Part shown: piece after piece, positions 17,861-27,631 of the stretch
Numbering within the stretch: the first letter of the stretch is position 1
Layout: every line of letters begins with the position of its first letter
Assembly: GCA_034190295.1 (NCBI GenBank)
Contig: JAXHSW010000014.1
Location: 1 to 64,000, forward strand
Direction: 5' to 3'
Origin: Okeania sp034190295
Lineage (GTDB): Bacteria > Cyanobacteriota > Cyanobacteriia > Cyanobacteriales > Microcoleaceae
Length of the DNA: 64,000 bases
Notes under the pieces: model-generated
What the model was told of the DNA's origin: nothing
The model's input: only the letters and a program-made list of their open reading frames with translations
Databases searched by the model: none
Made by a program: the position numbers and the translations under genes

Positions 17861-20263
17861 CTTCTGAGACAAAATAGTTATACCTAAATAAATCAGCGAA
17901 TGTAAACATAAAGCTCCCCAACTTATCCCTAAGTTTTCCCAATTAAGGTTGTAAACATCTGAACCAGAAAATGGTAAGGGGACGGTACTTCCATCTGGTA
18001 ATTCAGTTGCTTCTGGCACCATTTTATTCACATTTACAAGTGCCCCATAAGCAGCTACAGACCAACGACTTAACATTAGCCAAGAAAATTTACTAGCTAT
18101 ACCAGTCATTTCAAATAAAACACCAGAAAAAATAATCTGAGGTAGCAATATTAAGGGTAAAGCACTATTAGCTTGAGAACCATTTTTCACAATTGATGAA
18201 ATCATTAATCCTAAACTCATACAACTTATTAATGTTAAAAAAGTTGTAATACTAATTCCTATCGGCCATGAAATTAAATCTGGCTGTGGATTTTCAAATC
18301 CCAATATCACGACTAATACTACTAATAGAGTTTGCAGAGTTGCTAATAATCCTAAAACTATTACTTTTGAACTTAGATAAGCAAATAATCCTAAGTTGAC
18401 TAACCTTTCCCGAATATAAATAGCTGATTCTTTGACGATTTCTTGCAGGGAACTAGACAGACCAACCCACAAACAAGCACAGGTAAATACAAATAATACT
18501 CGCAAAGCTAAAGGAGCTAAGGAGGGTTCTGGGTCGCCAATTAATGGATTTTTATCTCTAACTGCAAATAAAATTAAACTAATACCAATAGGGGCAGTAA
18601 ATAATGCTAATCCTAAGTTAATGGGGTCGCGAAGAATTAATTTCAAATATCGTTGAATTAGAATAGAAACTTGTTTCCCAAAAGAAGTAGGCTGTTGTTT
18701 AGGAGGTAAATTAGTAGGAGGTTTGAAATTATCAATACTGAGATGATTGGCAATATAACGTCGATAATATTCTGATTGACGAAAATTATTTACCCACTCA
18801 TTAATATTTTCATTACTGGTTTCTAGTTCGTTATAAATATCGGCAAAGTCACCAGAATTGACAGAGAAAAAAGTCAAAGCTTCTCTGGAAGAACCAAAAT
18901 AACATAAACGTCCGCCTCTACCTAAAAAAACTACTCGATCGCAAATTCTAATATTGGCTGTGGCATGGGTAACTAAAATAATTGTTCGTCCTTGATTTGC
19001 CAACTTTCTTAATAGTTGCATCATTTTTTTTTCTAAACCTGGATCGAGTCCAGATGTCGGTTCATCTAAGAAAAATAATTTGGGGTCTGCTAATAATTCA
19101 ACGCCAATACTTACCCTTTTTCTCTGACCTCCACTTAACTGACTAACTAATACATTTTTCCTCTCTTTCATCTCTATTTGTTCTAGAGTTTTTTCGACTA
19201 CTTCCTTAATATTAATATCCGGTGGTAATCGCAATTTAGCCGCATAATTTAAAACTTCCAATACTGTTAATTCTCGATGAATAATATCATCTTGAGGAAC
19301 ATAACCAATTTGAGTCCGATAGATATTGAAATTATTCCTTAAATCTTCACCATTAATATAAACTTTACCTTTAGTTGTAGGGTTTATTCCTAATAATGTT
19401 CCCATCAAAGTTGATTTACCAGTGCCACTACCTCCCACCAAGGCCACAAACTGACCTGGTTCGATCGCAAAGGAGATATCATTTAGCAAAACTCGTGTTT
19501 TTCCCCGTTGGTCTCTGACTATTCTATATAGGCGATCGGCATCTATACGAATTTCATTTCCAGGGTCAAAAACTTCTAAGCGATCGCTACGTCGAATTAG
19601 AGTGAAAGGTCCTATTTTAACGACCGCTCCTTCTGTCAAAACAATAGAGTTTTTAACTCGCACCCCATTGACAAAAACGCCATTGGTACTATGGTCGCGT
19701 AAAATGTAATTACCCTGACCATTAGGTTCAATGGTGGCATGAGTACGAGAAACAATGGGAGCATCCAATTCCAGAGTTGCATCAGGATCGCGACCAAGTA
19801 ACACCGATCGATCTTTTAAAGATATTGAACTTGTTTTTGGTAAAGATGCTATAGTTACGGGATTATTAGGATCGAAATATTTGAGTGAGATTTGGTTTTG
19901 AGGGTCAAGACCAATTTTGATTTCCATACCATTCTCTAGAATATGACCTTCAGATGGAGTGATACGAGTACGGTCTAGAAATAATCCATTGGTACTTGCT
20001 CGATGACCGTCACCATCATAAATATAGTAGCGATCGTCAATTTTCCTAATGGTGGCGTGGTAACTAGATATGACTAACCAAGCTGAAGGTACTACAAGAT
20101 CGGCGTGGAGGCGATCGCGTCCTAATATATGATTGTTTTTTGTGAGTTGGAGAGTGATAGTTTGGCCTTGATTATTCAATTCTATATAGGGATTACTACT
20201 TAAAAGGGTAGTTTGACCCGTTTTATTAGTCATAATAATATTAGATTTTAGATTCTCTTGCAC
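17843..20263 (-). CDS. FHA-FHA-ABC transporter with ABC-2 permease domain
   Basis: An 806-residue fusion. Two FHA domains occupy about residues 25-115 and 140-235 (LGRD...SSYHATI; LLGRDPDATLEL, SRTHATI, STNGVFVNG). An ABC ATPase follows: Walker A GGSGTGKST near 277, signature LSGGQRKRVS, Walker B LFFLDEPTSGLDPG and the H-loop LVTHA. The C-terminal ~280 residues hold about six membrane spans of the ABC-2/ABCG type. FHA domains bind phosphothreonine, so transport is probably tuned by Ser/Thr kinases, one of which is encoded at 25395-26897. The substrate is unknown. The ATG at 20263 fits; no upstream in-frame extension is needed. Confidence 0.93.
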   Translation of the reverse strand: MQENLKSNIIMTNKTGQTTLLSSNPYIELNNQGQTITLQLTKNNHILGRDRLHADLVVPSAWLVISSYHATIRKIDDRYYIYDGDGHRASTNGLFLDRTRITPSEGHILENGMEIKIGLDPQNQISLKYFDPNNPVTIASLPKTSSISLKDRSVLLGRDPDATLELDAPIVSRTHATIEPNGQGNYILRDHSTNGVFVNGVRVKNSIVLTEGAVVKIGPFTLIRRSDRLEVFDPGNEIRIDADRLYRIVRDQRGKTRVLLNDISFAIEPGQFVALVGGSGTGKSTLMGTLLGINPTTKGKVYINGEDLRNNFNIYRTQIGYVPQDDIIHRELTVLEVLNYAAKLRLPPDINIKEVVEKTLEQIEMKERKNVLVSQLSGGQRKRVSIGVELLADPKLFFLDEPTSGLDPGLEKKMMQLLRKLANQGRTIILVTHATANIRICDRVVFLGRGGRLCYFGSSREALTFFSVNSGDFADIYNELETSNENINEWVNNFRQSEYYRRYIANHLSIDNFKPPTNLPPKQQPTSFGKQVSILIQRYLKLILRDPINLGLALFTAPIGISLILFAVRDKNPLIGDPEPSLAPLALRVLFVFTCACLWVGLSSSLQEIVKESAIYIRERLVNLGLFAYLSSKVIVLGLLATLQTLLVVLVVILGFENPQPDLISWPIGISITTFLTLISCMSLGLMISSIVKNGSQANSALPLILLPQIIFSGVLFEMTGIASKFSWLMLSRWSVAAYGALVNVNKMVPEATELPDGSTVPLPFSGSDVYNLNWENLGISWGALCLHSLIYLGITILSQKRKDII

Positions 20264-21115
20264 AAATTAACAAAAACTATTGATATTGAATCATAATACT
20301 GTTTCACGGAAGTTAAAAGTCAAGGTAAGTTGGGTTGAGGAACCCGATTTTCGCAACTTATCCGAGGGATAAACCCAACTGACTAGACTGACACAGCTAA
20401 TTTTGTGCGCTAATTCTTGTTCCTTAAAGAATTTTTTTTTGCTGGTTTTTCCTGATTTAGTTTTAAGGTTAAGAAAAATTGCATGGATGTAGCAATCATA
20501 AATGATTAGTTAGACAGATTATAGACTATCTTAAGGATATTTATAACTGCTGTAAACCAGCTAGAAAAGTATTAACTTAAATGTTCTTTACTAAGAAACA
20601 AGGAGGCTAACGCTTATGGATGATATTAGTCTCTAACGGGTTTAAGAATTTTATTTTAATGAATAGTATGGTGACTTTAATATAGTTTAGGGTTACGCCA
20701 GATGTTTTTATTATCTATCTCAATTTGCGTGGTTTTAAGGACTCATCAAAAAGGCTGTTCAGGTCATTTTTACAAGAGTTATAGATAGCAATCCTCAATT
20801 GATTGTGACAAATTTTATAAAGGTTAATTTGAACTGAAAACCTTTAAAATTTTGAATCCTGACTCGTGACTCCTAATTACCACCAAAATATTATAACTGC
20901 AATAGGATTGCTATACTGCTTTTACTATTCAAAAAAGTGTGGTTAGGATAATGTTTATATTTTCACCATTTTATTCTAACTCAAGTATTATCTAAAATAG
21001 AGTTGTTGGGAATTTGGCAAAAAAATGGCTAAGTTCCTGATTTAAATAATATAAGTTCTTTTATAGTTTAGCACTACCCTTTTCTATAATTATACCTTAA
21101 TTCATAAACACCCTA
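20264..21115. other. 852-bp intergenic region, one tiny SD-led ORF
   Basis: No family-like gene is visible. AAGGAGG at 20600-20606 is a strong Shine-Dalgarno sequence followed nine bases later by ATG and a six-codon frame (MDDISL) ending at 20636. This could be a leader peptide or a gene remnant. The stretch near 20325-20385 (GTTGGGTT… and its partner GGATAAACCCAAC) contains inverted repeats. The rest is AT-rich without recognised features. Confidence 0.4.
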
Positions 21116-21754
21116 ATGAAAATTACCAATCATAAAGATCCTAACTATCTTGGAAAAGTTAATATTCCCCTTAATATTGTTGTAATTTCATTGATGTTAG
21201 CAGGTGTATTAACATTGATTCATTTTTGGATTCATAAAAATTATAAAGAGTATAAAGATACATTACCATTTACTGTTAATACATTTGCCACAAGTGCTGG
21301 AGCTTTAAGTGCTTATTATGCTTATAGAAGTCTTCGTCAAGCTGAAAAGGATAAAAAACAAGACAAAGCATATCATTTGATAGAACGTTGGAATAGTCCA
21401 GAACTGCTGCCATTAGAGTTTGATGCTAAACAAATAATTAATGATCTAAGAAAAAATCAACAATCTATGGAAGTGTATATTCAAGAAGCAGAAGAGAATA
21501 ACAATCAAAATCAAGAAAAAATACATAAGGTTACTAAGATACTTAACTTCTTAGTTGAGATTGCAATATGTATTGAAAACGGAATTGCCGATGAAGATGT
21601 ATTAAAAAGCTTTTTTCGAGGAATAGTTCAAGATTACTGTGAAAAATTCGATGATCTTATCCATTCTCGAAGAAAAGGAAATGGGCATCAAGAAAGGTAT
21701 AAGAAGCTTTTAGAACTCGCAAATCAGTGGAATGGAAGTGGAAAAATAACTTGA
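21116..21754 (+). CDS. Two-span membrane protein, DUF4760-like
   Basis: A 212-residue protein with hydrophobic segments at about 22-42 (VVISLMLAGVLTLIHFWIH) and 53-70 (TVNTFATSAGALSAYYAY), then a long helical cytoplasmic domain. The order of two spans, the sequence YRSLRQAEKDKKQDKAYHLI, then WNSP and a C-terminal helical bundle resembles DUF4760 proteins. Some members of this group turn up in phage-defence contexts, but that is not indicated here. It is a single gene with AT-rich flanks. Function unknown. Confidence 0.75.
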   Translation: MKITNHKDPNYLGKVNIPLNIVVISLMLAGVLTLIHFWIHKNYKEYKDTLPFTVNTFATSAGALSAYYAYRSLRQAEKDKKQDKAYHLIERWNSPELLPLEFDAKQIINDLRKNQQSMEVYIQEAEENNNQNQEKIHKVTKILNFLVEIAICIENGIADEDVLKSFFRGIVQDYCEKFDDLIHSRRKGNGHQERYKKLLELANQWNGSGKIT

Positions 21755-21927
21755 ATTATTTAGTTTAACTGGTCTTTAAAAGATTAATGTTGTGTTTAGC
21801 TTTGGCTTTCTCTGCTGTCATTAGTGAGTTGTTTTGTTTTACTAAGATATTATTTAGTATTGATGTTAGAATTATGTAGATTGGAATAAAGATTAAATAA
21901 GAACTAAAAATCAACTACTAAAATTAA

Positions 21928-22019
21928 CAGGACTTACGCAAAATACGAAATTACACACCATTTGTAGGGGTTAACGGTCGTTAACCCCTACTAAATTTGG
22001 TGGTTATGCGTAATTCCTG
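21928..22019. repeat. Palindromic MITE (CAGGACTTACGCA family)
   Basis: A 92-bp element with terminal inverted repeats: CAGGACTTACGCAAAATACG at the left and TTATGCGTAATTCCTG at the right. The core is a strong hairpin (GTAGGGGTTAACG/CGTTAACCCCTAC). Relatives occur at 42217-42307 and 50149-50236, and a partial one near 59884. No coding capacity. Confidence 0.8.
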
Positions 22020-22079
22020 ATTAAATGGGTTTGGAAACCAAAACTCTACTAAAATCTTACAACTTATTTAGAATTGCTG

Positions 22080-23408
22080 ATGAAACTAACGCCAAAAAAA
22101 CTATCTATAACTACTCTCTGTATTTCCTTATATCTAACTGGATGTAAATCACCTGAACCGGAAATAATATCTCCTTCTCCTGAAACAATACCTTCTCCAC
22201 AAGTATCAATTGAAATTCCGGAAAAACCTTTAACATTACCTCCAGATAATCCAGAAACAATAGCTTCTAATCAAGTAAAAACATATCTAAATAGACTAGC
22301 TACTCTAGGATTTTCTCAAAAAAATCAAGGCATCTGGATACAATCAAATGATACTTTATTAGCAAATCATCAAGGTACAACTCCTTTACCAGCAGCTTCA
22401 ATTACTAAAGTCGCAACTTCTTTAGTTGCCTTAAGAACTTTTAATCCCGACCATCAATTTATTACCTTAATTGGCACAACAGGAGAAATTGAAAATGGTG
22501 TATTAAATGGAGATTTAGTCATTCAAGGAGGAGAAGACCCATTTTTTGTTTGGGAAGAAGCGATCGCTATTGGCAATTTATTAAATAAAATTGGAATTCA
22601 AAGAGTTACTGGCAATCTAATTATTACTGGCAAATTTTACATGAATTTTGAATCTAATTCTCTGACTGCTGGTAATTTACTGAAACAAGGATTAAACAGT
22701 CAATTTTGGTCTTCAGAAGTTTTAAATCAATATCAAACTTTGCCTCCAGGTACAGCAAAACCACAAGTAATAATTGATGGAATTGTAGAAGTTTCTCCTA
22801 CTCCTCCTGAAAATATAAAACTATTAGTTAGACATTATTCTTTTCCGATGGCTGAACTGGTGAAAAAGATGAATCAATATAGTAATAATTTAATGGCAGA
22901 TATGTTAGCTGAAGCTGTGGGAGGCCATCAAGTAGTTGCGGAAAAAGCGGCTCAATTTGTAGGAGTACCAAAAGAGGAAATTACATTAATTAATGGTTCT
23001 GGTTTAGGAGAAGAAAATCGCATTTCTCCCCGCGCCGCTACTGGAATGTTTCTAGCAATAGATAAATATCTTCAGCAATACAATATGAATGTGGCAGATG
23101 TGTTTGTTATTGTGGGTAAAGATAAAGGTATTTTAGATGAACGTAAACAACTTCCAAATTTAGCAGTAGTTAAGTCTGGTACTTTAAATTATGTTAGTGC
23201 TTTAGCAGGTGCTTTACCAACAAAAGAACAGGGAATTGTTTGGTTTACAATTCTGAATAAAGGAGCTAATGTAACTCAATTAAGAAATCAACAAGAAATT
23301 TTACTAAGAGATTTGTTGAACAAGTGGGGTGCTGTTGAATTATCTCCATCAGAATTAACAACTAATCCTGAGAGGAAAGGTAAAATTTCTCGCAGTGAGA
23401 TTATATAA
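22080..23408 (+). CDS. dacB: PBP4-type D-alanyl-D-alanine carboxypeptidase, lipoprotein
   Basis: A 442-residue protein from the ATG at 22080; a TTG two codons upstream is less likely. The N-terminus gives a lipoprotein signal with LTGC22. Penicillin-binding motifs are present: Ser107-Ile-Thr-Lys110 (SxxK), the YSNNLMAD SxN motif and KSGTL as the KTG-like box. It belongs to family S13 (DacB/PBP4), which removes terminal D-Ala or cleaves cross-links in the periplasm. It is ~440 residues where E. coli PBP4 has 477, so the inserted domains are reduced. It faces the DUF1460 gene convergently, and both act on peptidoglycan. Confidence 0.9.
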   Translation: MKLTPKKLSITTLCISLYLTGCKSPEPEIISPSPETIPSPQVSIEIPEKPLTLPPDNPETIASNQVKTYLNRLATLGFSQKNQGIWIQSNDTLLANHQGTTPLPAASITKVATSLVALRTFNPDHQFITLIGTTGEIENGVLNGDLVIQGGEDPFFVWEEAIAIGNLLNKIGIQRVTGNLIITGKFYMNFESNSLTAGNLLKQGLNSQFWSSEVLNQYQTLPPGTAKPQVIIDGIVEVSPTPPENIKLLVRHYSFPMAELVKKMNQYSNNLMADMLAEAVGGHQVVAEKAAQFVGVPKEEITLINGSGLGEENRISPRAATGMFLAIDKYLQQYNMNVADVFVIVGKDKGILDERKQLPNLAVVKSGTLNYVSALAGALPTKEQGIVWFTILNKGANVTQLRNQQEILLRDLLNKWGAVELSPSELTTNPERKGKISRSEII

Positions 23409-23434
23409 GGAAGGAAGAGGCGAGTGGGGGAGTA

Positions 23435-23680
23435 GCTCACACGGATTATGGCACGGATACACGGATAGGTCAGGGAGGAAGCAAAAGCCAAGATTGAAAC
23501 CCTTGGCTAATAGCTTAAGTCATCTCAAAGATGACTACTATATATGCCATTGTTTAATATTGCGGTTAATTAATGCAACCTGGTATTATTCCCCACACCT
23601 CCCACACCTCCCACACTCCCCACACCTCCCACACCTCCCACACTCCCCACACTCCCCACACCTCCCACACTCCCCTACTC
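23435..23680. repeat. CACGGAT motif and C-rich minisatellite
   Basis: CACGGATTATGGCACGGATA followed by CACGGATAGG (23439-23470) echoes the reverse complement of the ATCCGTGTATCCGTG core in the 60-bp repeats at 46671-46920. From 23592 to 23680 runs a minisatellite of CCCACACCTC/CCCACACTCC units that ends at the DUF1460 stop codon. Confidence 0.6.
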
Positions 23681-25059
23681 TAACCCCGTGGATCGACAGG
23701 CCGCGCCACTAAAATACCAATGGCACTTTCCACATTCCAAATGTACCTTTCCAAATCATAAGCAACAGTTACTTTTCCCGCAGGAGAAGCATGAATAATA
23801 CCAATATTACCATCAGAATTACGATAAACTAAACCAGTATGAGTCACATCTAAGCCATTAATTTCTGTTGCTACGGCGACTATATCTCCTGCTTTTAGCT
23901 GAGAATAAACGCTGCTAATTTTATAGTAGGGAATATAGTTAAATTTTAGTTTACTAATACTATCTTCCATATTAACAATACATTGATAATTAGCATCATT
24001 ATTAGCAATTTGTGGATACTCCCATCTATTTTTACTCATAAAAAATAATGGCTTTTTAACTCTCTCTCCACCTAAATCAGCACCAATATCTGTAATATTA
24101 TCGCGCCTCTGATTATCAGCAATCCATTCAGAAAAATAATGTAAACGACTACAATATCCATTCATTTTCCCATTCCAATAACGCTGATTTCTAATATTAT
24201 TAACAAAAGTCAAATAAGAATAATCCTCTACTGCTATACCCCTAGCCATTGCCAACACAGTTTCTACAAATAAGACACAATCAAATCCATCTAAACTAAT
24301 AACTAAAGACTCTTGATTCGACTGGTCTAATAATCCAGCTTTGTAGGGAAAACCAATAAAATAATCAGCGATCGCCTGCATAATTTCTGCCATCGGACGT
24401 TCAGAAAGATTTTGTTTTATAGCATATTCCATCACTGGTTTAAACTGAGGGTCTTCGGGAATATTATTCGCTGATGGTTTGTTGATTCCTTTGTCACCAA
24501 CACTTTTATTTAAGTGAACATCAATTACTGGTCTTGTCGGAGGTTGAGAAGGACCTACAGGTGCTTCTTTTAAAATATTTTGCCTTGATAAAGTAGATAA
24601 TTTTAATGAATTTTTCTCATCAATATCTAGAGATTTGAAAGTAATATCATCAAATTGAATTAGACGAAAATTAGATAGTTTTTCAGAAGTAGATAATTGT
24701 GGATTAATATTTTGGCGTTGGTGATTTGAGGTATTATATTTTGTCCGGATAAGAGCGCGAACAAAAGACTTTCTCCTTCTACTACTCTTTCTTCTCTCCT
24801 GACTTCCGCTCCTGGGAGGGGTTAGGGATGGATTGACTCCTAAATAATTAAGATTAATATCATGCACTAATTCACCCATGCCAATATTTTTTTGATTGTC
24901 AGATTTTATTTGGCGATTATCCCGATTATTAGCAATATATTTGCTCTGAATATTAACACCCTTTTGAGCAGCATTAATCTTATTTACAATAGATGAAATT
25001 CCTGTATAGCTGCCAGAAATAGCTACGGTTAAAATAATTAACTTGAATAATTTTCTCAT
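23680..25059 (-). CDS. DUF1460 family protein (predicted peptidoglycan amidase)
   Basis: A 459-residue protein with an N-terminal signal-like helix (LFKLIILTVAISGSYTG), then ~170 low-complexity residues and the C-terminal DUF1460 domain from about 215. Key elements are FDCVLFVETVLAMARG, with the likely nucleophilic Cys, and VTHTGLVYR with the likely catalytic His. The fold is NlpC/P60-like, and characterised relatives are N-acetylmuramoyl-L-alanine amidases. The linker carries PSLTPPRSGSQERRKSSRRR, which is a translated copy of the intergenic 'CCCTCCCAGGAGGGG' repeat. Part of this linker-coding region is duplicated at 33292-33536. It is convergent with the PBP4 gene. Confidence 0.85.
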   Translation of the reverse strand: MRKLFKLIILTVAISGSYTGISSIVNKINAAQKGVNIQSKYIANNRDNRQIKSDNQKNIGMGELVHDINLNYLGVNPSLTPPRSGSQERRKSSRRRKSFVRALIRTKYNTSNHQRQNINPQLSTSEKLSNFRLIQFDDITFKSLDIDEKNSLKLSTLSRQNILKEAPVGPSQPPTRPVIDVHLNKSVGDKGINKPSANNIPEDPQFKPVMEYAIKQNLSERPMAEIMQAIADYFIGFPYKAGLLDQSNQESLVISLDGFDCVLFVETVLAMARGIAVEDYSYLTFVNNIRNQRYWNGKMNGYCSRLHYFSEWIADNQRRDNITDIGADLGGERVKKPLFFMSKNRWEYPQIANNDANYQCIVNMEDSISKLKFNYIPYYKISSVYSQLKAGDIVAVATEINGLDVTHTGLVYRNSDGNIGIIHASPAGKVTVAYDLERYIWNVESAIGILVARPVDPRG

Positions 25060-25082
25060 TTTTTGATAAGGATTCTTAGCTA

Positions 25083-25276
25083 TTCAATAATTGATAATAA
25101 ACAATGAATAATGGATAATTACCTCTCCTTGAAAACGGATAGGATTGAACTTAAGGAAAATATTTGATTTTTATTTTCTTCATAAATGATAGCGAAGTGC
25201 GGTAGCGAGGAACGAGCGTCAGAGGTCTTAGACCAAATTAAGCAATTATCAATTATCCATTATCCATTATCCATTG
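25083..25276. repeat. Partial MITE-like family A copy
   Basis: TTCAATAATTGATAATAAAC through CCTCTCCTTGAAAACGGATA GGATTGAAC (25083-25150) is the left half of family A. The centre diverges at ~25177. 25238-25276 holds ATTATCAATTATCC/ATTATCC iterations that may be its inverted remnant. It occupies most of the space upstream of the kinase gene. Confidence 0.6.
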
Positions 25277-25394
25277 ATAAGTATGTTATCCTGAATTAAA
25301 ACAAATGGGCAATGAACGAAGGCAGCTATGCGGGAGTCAAAATTCCCTTCTGCCTTCTGCCTCTTGCCTTCTGCCTTTCCAGATAATTCCTGAT

Positions 25395-26897
25395 GTGAAA
25401 CCGACACTTTTGAACAATCGCTATCAAGTTATACAAGCACTCAGTAGTGGTGGGTTCGGAGAAACCTTTTTAGCCCAAGATACCCAAATGCCATCTGGTC
25501 GCTACTGTGTAATTAAGCAACTTAAAGTAGTTACAAATAATCCCGAAATTTACCAACAGATACTGCAACGTTTCCAACGAGAGGCGGCCATTTTGGAAGA
25601 ATTAGGGGAGACTAATAGCCAAATACCCAAGTTGTATGCTTATTTTAGTGATACAGCAGGTCAATTTTATCTGGTACAAGAATGGATAGAGGGAGAAACT
25701 CTAGCGAAAAAAGTACAAAATACAGGGCCAATGACAGATGGTGATGTTCAGAAAATTCTGATTACTTTACTATCGGTTATTAACTATATACATAGCAGAA
25801 ATATTATTCATCGGGATATTAAACCGGAAAATATTATTTTACGCCAACAAGATTATTTGCCAGTTTTAATAGATTTTGGGGCAGTAAAAGATTCTATTAG
25901 TACAGCAATTAATTCTCAAAATACGACACCTATTTCTATTATGATTGGTACTCCTGGATATATGGCTTTTGAGCAAGCAGCAGGAAGACCAGTTTATGCT
26001 AGCGATTTATATAGTTTAGGGCTAACAGCAATTTTTCTACTAACAGGAAAAGTTCCCCAAGATTTAGAAATGGATTTACAAACAGGGAAAATTATTTGGC
26101 AAAAATATACGAGTAATTTAACTCCTAAATTAGCAGGAATTTTAGACCGAACAATTCAACCTAATATTAGCGATCGCTTTGCTACATCTACAGAAATGTT
26201 AGCTGCTTTAAAGTCTAATTCAATTCAGGTTTTTACTAATCAAAAAACTCAGCCATCTTCATCTTTAGCGGTAATCAATAATCCTGACAAAACGACAACT
26301 TTAAATTCACCAGACCAATGTTTAGACCCTGCTTCAACTGAATTATCTATTAATCGCAAACATTGGCAGAAAGCTGTGATTATTAGTGGTGCTATTGGCA
26401 GTTGTTTTTTGGTTAGTATTTTGCTCAAAAGTATCTTAAGCAATTCTCCCGAAACGCAGTTAGAAATACCAAATTTTCCCACACCACCTAACACCGAATT
26501 AGTAACATCAATTTCTCAACAACAAGCTCAAGAATTAATCCAGAATTGGTTAAAAGCAAAAAAAGAAATATTTGCTCCTCCATACAACCAAAAACTTGCT
26601 GCTGAATTAACAACAGGAAAAGTATATGATAATATAGTCGCCTCCAATGGAGCGATCGCTTGGTTAAAAGAAAACAATGCTTACTATCAGTATAAAGTAC
26701 AAAAAATAGATAATATTGAATATTTTTCTAGTCAAGGAGATCGAGCCACAATTCAAGTTAAAGTTACAGAAGAATATCAACTGTTTAAAAATGATAAATT
26801 AGAAACTACAAGGTCAGGTTTTGCCCAACTAACAGTTATTTATAACTTGACATTTATAGACGGCAAATGGAAAATAGCTACTTCTCAGATTATTTAG
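25395..26897 (+). CDS. Ser/Thr protein kinase with C-terminal IMS-like domain
   Basis: A 500-residue protein from GTG 25395. The frame extends to an ATG at 25305, but that 30-codon extension is simple-repeat DNA (CTTCTGCC units), so the GTG is preferred. The Hanks-type kinase domain has a glycine loop (SSGGFGETF), the VIK lysine, HRDIKPEN, DFGAV and GTPGYMAFEQ, so it looks active. After a linker there is one membrane span (AVIISGAIGSCFLVSILL, about 353-370). The outer ~110 residues (AQELIQNWLKAKKEIF to the end) resemble the IMS/ARC6-like C-terminal domain found on many cyanobacterial kinases. It is probably an envelope sensor; the FHA-ABC transporter at 17843-20263 is one conceivable target. 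Confidence 0.93.
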   Translation: MKPTLLNNRYQVIQALSSGGFGETFLAQDTQMPSGRYCVIKQLKVVTNNPEIYQQILQRFQREAAILEELGETNSQIPKLYAYFSDTAGQFYLVQEWIEGETLAKKVQNTGPMTDGDVQKILITLLSVINYIHSRNIIHRDIKPENIILRQQDYLPVLIDFGAVKDSISTAINSQNTTPISIMIGTPGYMAFEQAAGRPVYASDLYSLGLTAIFLLTGKVPQDLEMDLQTGKIIWQKYTSNLTPKLAGILDRTIQPNISDRFATSTEMLAALKSNSIQVFTNQKTQPSSSLAVINNPDKTTTLNSPDQCLDPASTELSINRKHWQKAVIISGAIGSCFLVSILLKSILSNSPETQLEIPNFPTPPNTELVTSISQQQAQELIQNWLKAKKEIFAPPYNQKLAAELTTGKVYDNIVASNGAIAWLKENNAYYQYKVQKIDNIEYFSSQGDRATIQVKVTEEYQLFKNDKLETTRSGFAQLTVIYNLTFIDGKWKIATSQII

Positions 26898-27088
26898 AAA
26901 AATATTCATCCAATTGGGTGTATCTCAATGCGTGAATAAAGCCAAAAATTCATCGCTTTTAGGCAACAGCTCCGAAAGGGAATAGAGAATAGGGAATATA
27001 TAGGAAAAAAGTCTTTTTGCAAATAAATATGAGATGCACCCATCCAATTTTGTTTTTGTGAAACTTTATATCAGTTATAGCGCTACGC

Positions 27089-27170
27089 TTCAACAATTAA
27101 TAATTAACAATTACCTCTTCTTTTCAAGGAGAGAATTGACTAAAAAGAAAATTTTTTCTTTTTTCTCCTT
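27089..27170. repeat. Partial MITE-like family A copy
   Basis: TTCAACAATTAATAATTAAC, then TTACCTCTTCTTTTCAAGGA GAG, ATTGACT and a TTTTTTC tract match the left two-thirds of family A. The GGCTTTAAACC/CGGTAA right end is missing. Confidence 0.6.
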
Positions 27171-27299
27171 AAAAATAGTACTGGACAAAATAAAATCAAT
27201 TATAGGACAGAAATTATCAATTCTCTCCCCTCCACGGTCTGGTCCCGCGGGTTGGTTCCCTACTCCCTACTCTTTTGGAGGAGATGTCTAATGAAATGT

Positions 27300-27347
27300 T
27301 GTGACAAACATCACAAAAACTTATATATCTACTTCACTCGATATACA
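27300..27347 (+). promoter_or_regulatory. Consensus CRP-type site upstream of the small conserved gene
   Basis: TGTGACAAACATCACA at 27300-27315 is a perfect TGTGA-N6-TCACA palindrome, the sequence bound by CRP and by the cyanobacterial cAMP receptor SyCRP1. Downstream, GATATA (27340-27345) or TATACA (27342-27347) could be a -10 box. That would put the site centre near -42 to -46, the position of a class II activator. The next gene starts about 70-90 bp further on. Confidence 0.55.
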
Positions 27348-27436
27348 CCAAAAAATCACCGTTGGTTGTACTATTAATCACCACCATATTATGAAAAAGA
27401 GCGGATGATTGAGATATGGAATTCAAGGTTGATCTT

Positions 27437-27631
27437 ATGCTTCAAATTAACTTACTTCCCGGTGCAATCAACGAAATTGTTGCTTCTGCTGCCAAAAGTG
27501 GCTTCCTCACAAAATTAGACTGCTATGGCCTCATGGCTGCAGTATTGGACGAGTCTCTAAGCTCAGAAGACCTTTGTACTGTTAAGCGACTTTCATATTT
27601 TGTGATCAGAGGATGGGTGCGAGTAGAATAA
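27437..27631 (+). CDS. Small conserved cyanobacterial protein
   Basis: A 64-residue protein (71 if the ATG at 27416 is used). The pattern LPGAINEIVASAAKSGFLT, then YGLMAAVLDESLS and a C-terminal VKRL...RGWVRV, matches a small protein seen widely in cyanobacteria, whose function I do not know. AAGG at about 27424 gives a reasonable ribosome site for the later ATG. It is preceded by a consensus CRP-type site, suggesting cAMP control. It is a single gene; repeats follow. Confidence 0.65.
   Translation: MLQINLLPGAINEIVASAAKSGFLTKLDCYGLMAAVLDESLSSEDLCTVKRLSYFVIRGWVRVE

Noticed and set aside
25305..25394. N-terminal extension of the Ser/Thr kinase from the upstream ATG
   Set aside because: The extension translates CTTCTGCC-type simple repeat; the GTG at 25395 starts just before the kinase domain (LLNNRYQVIQ).
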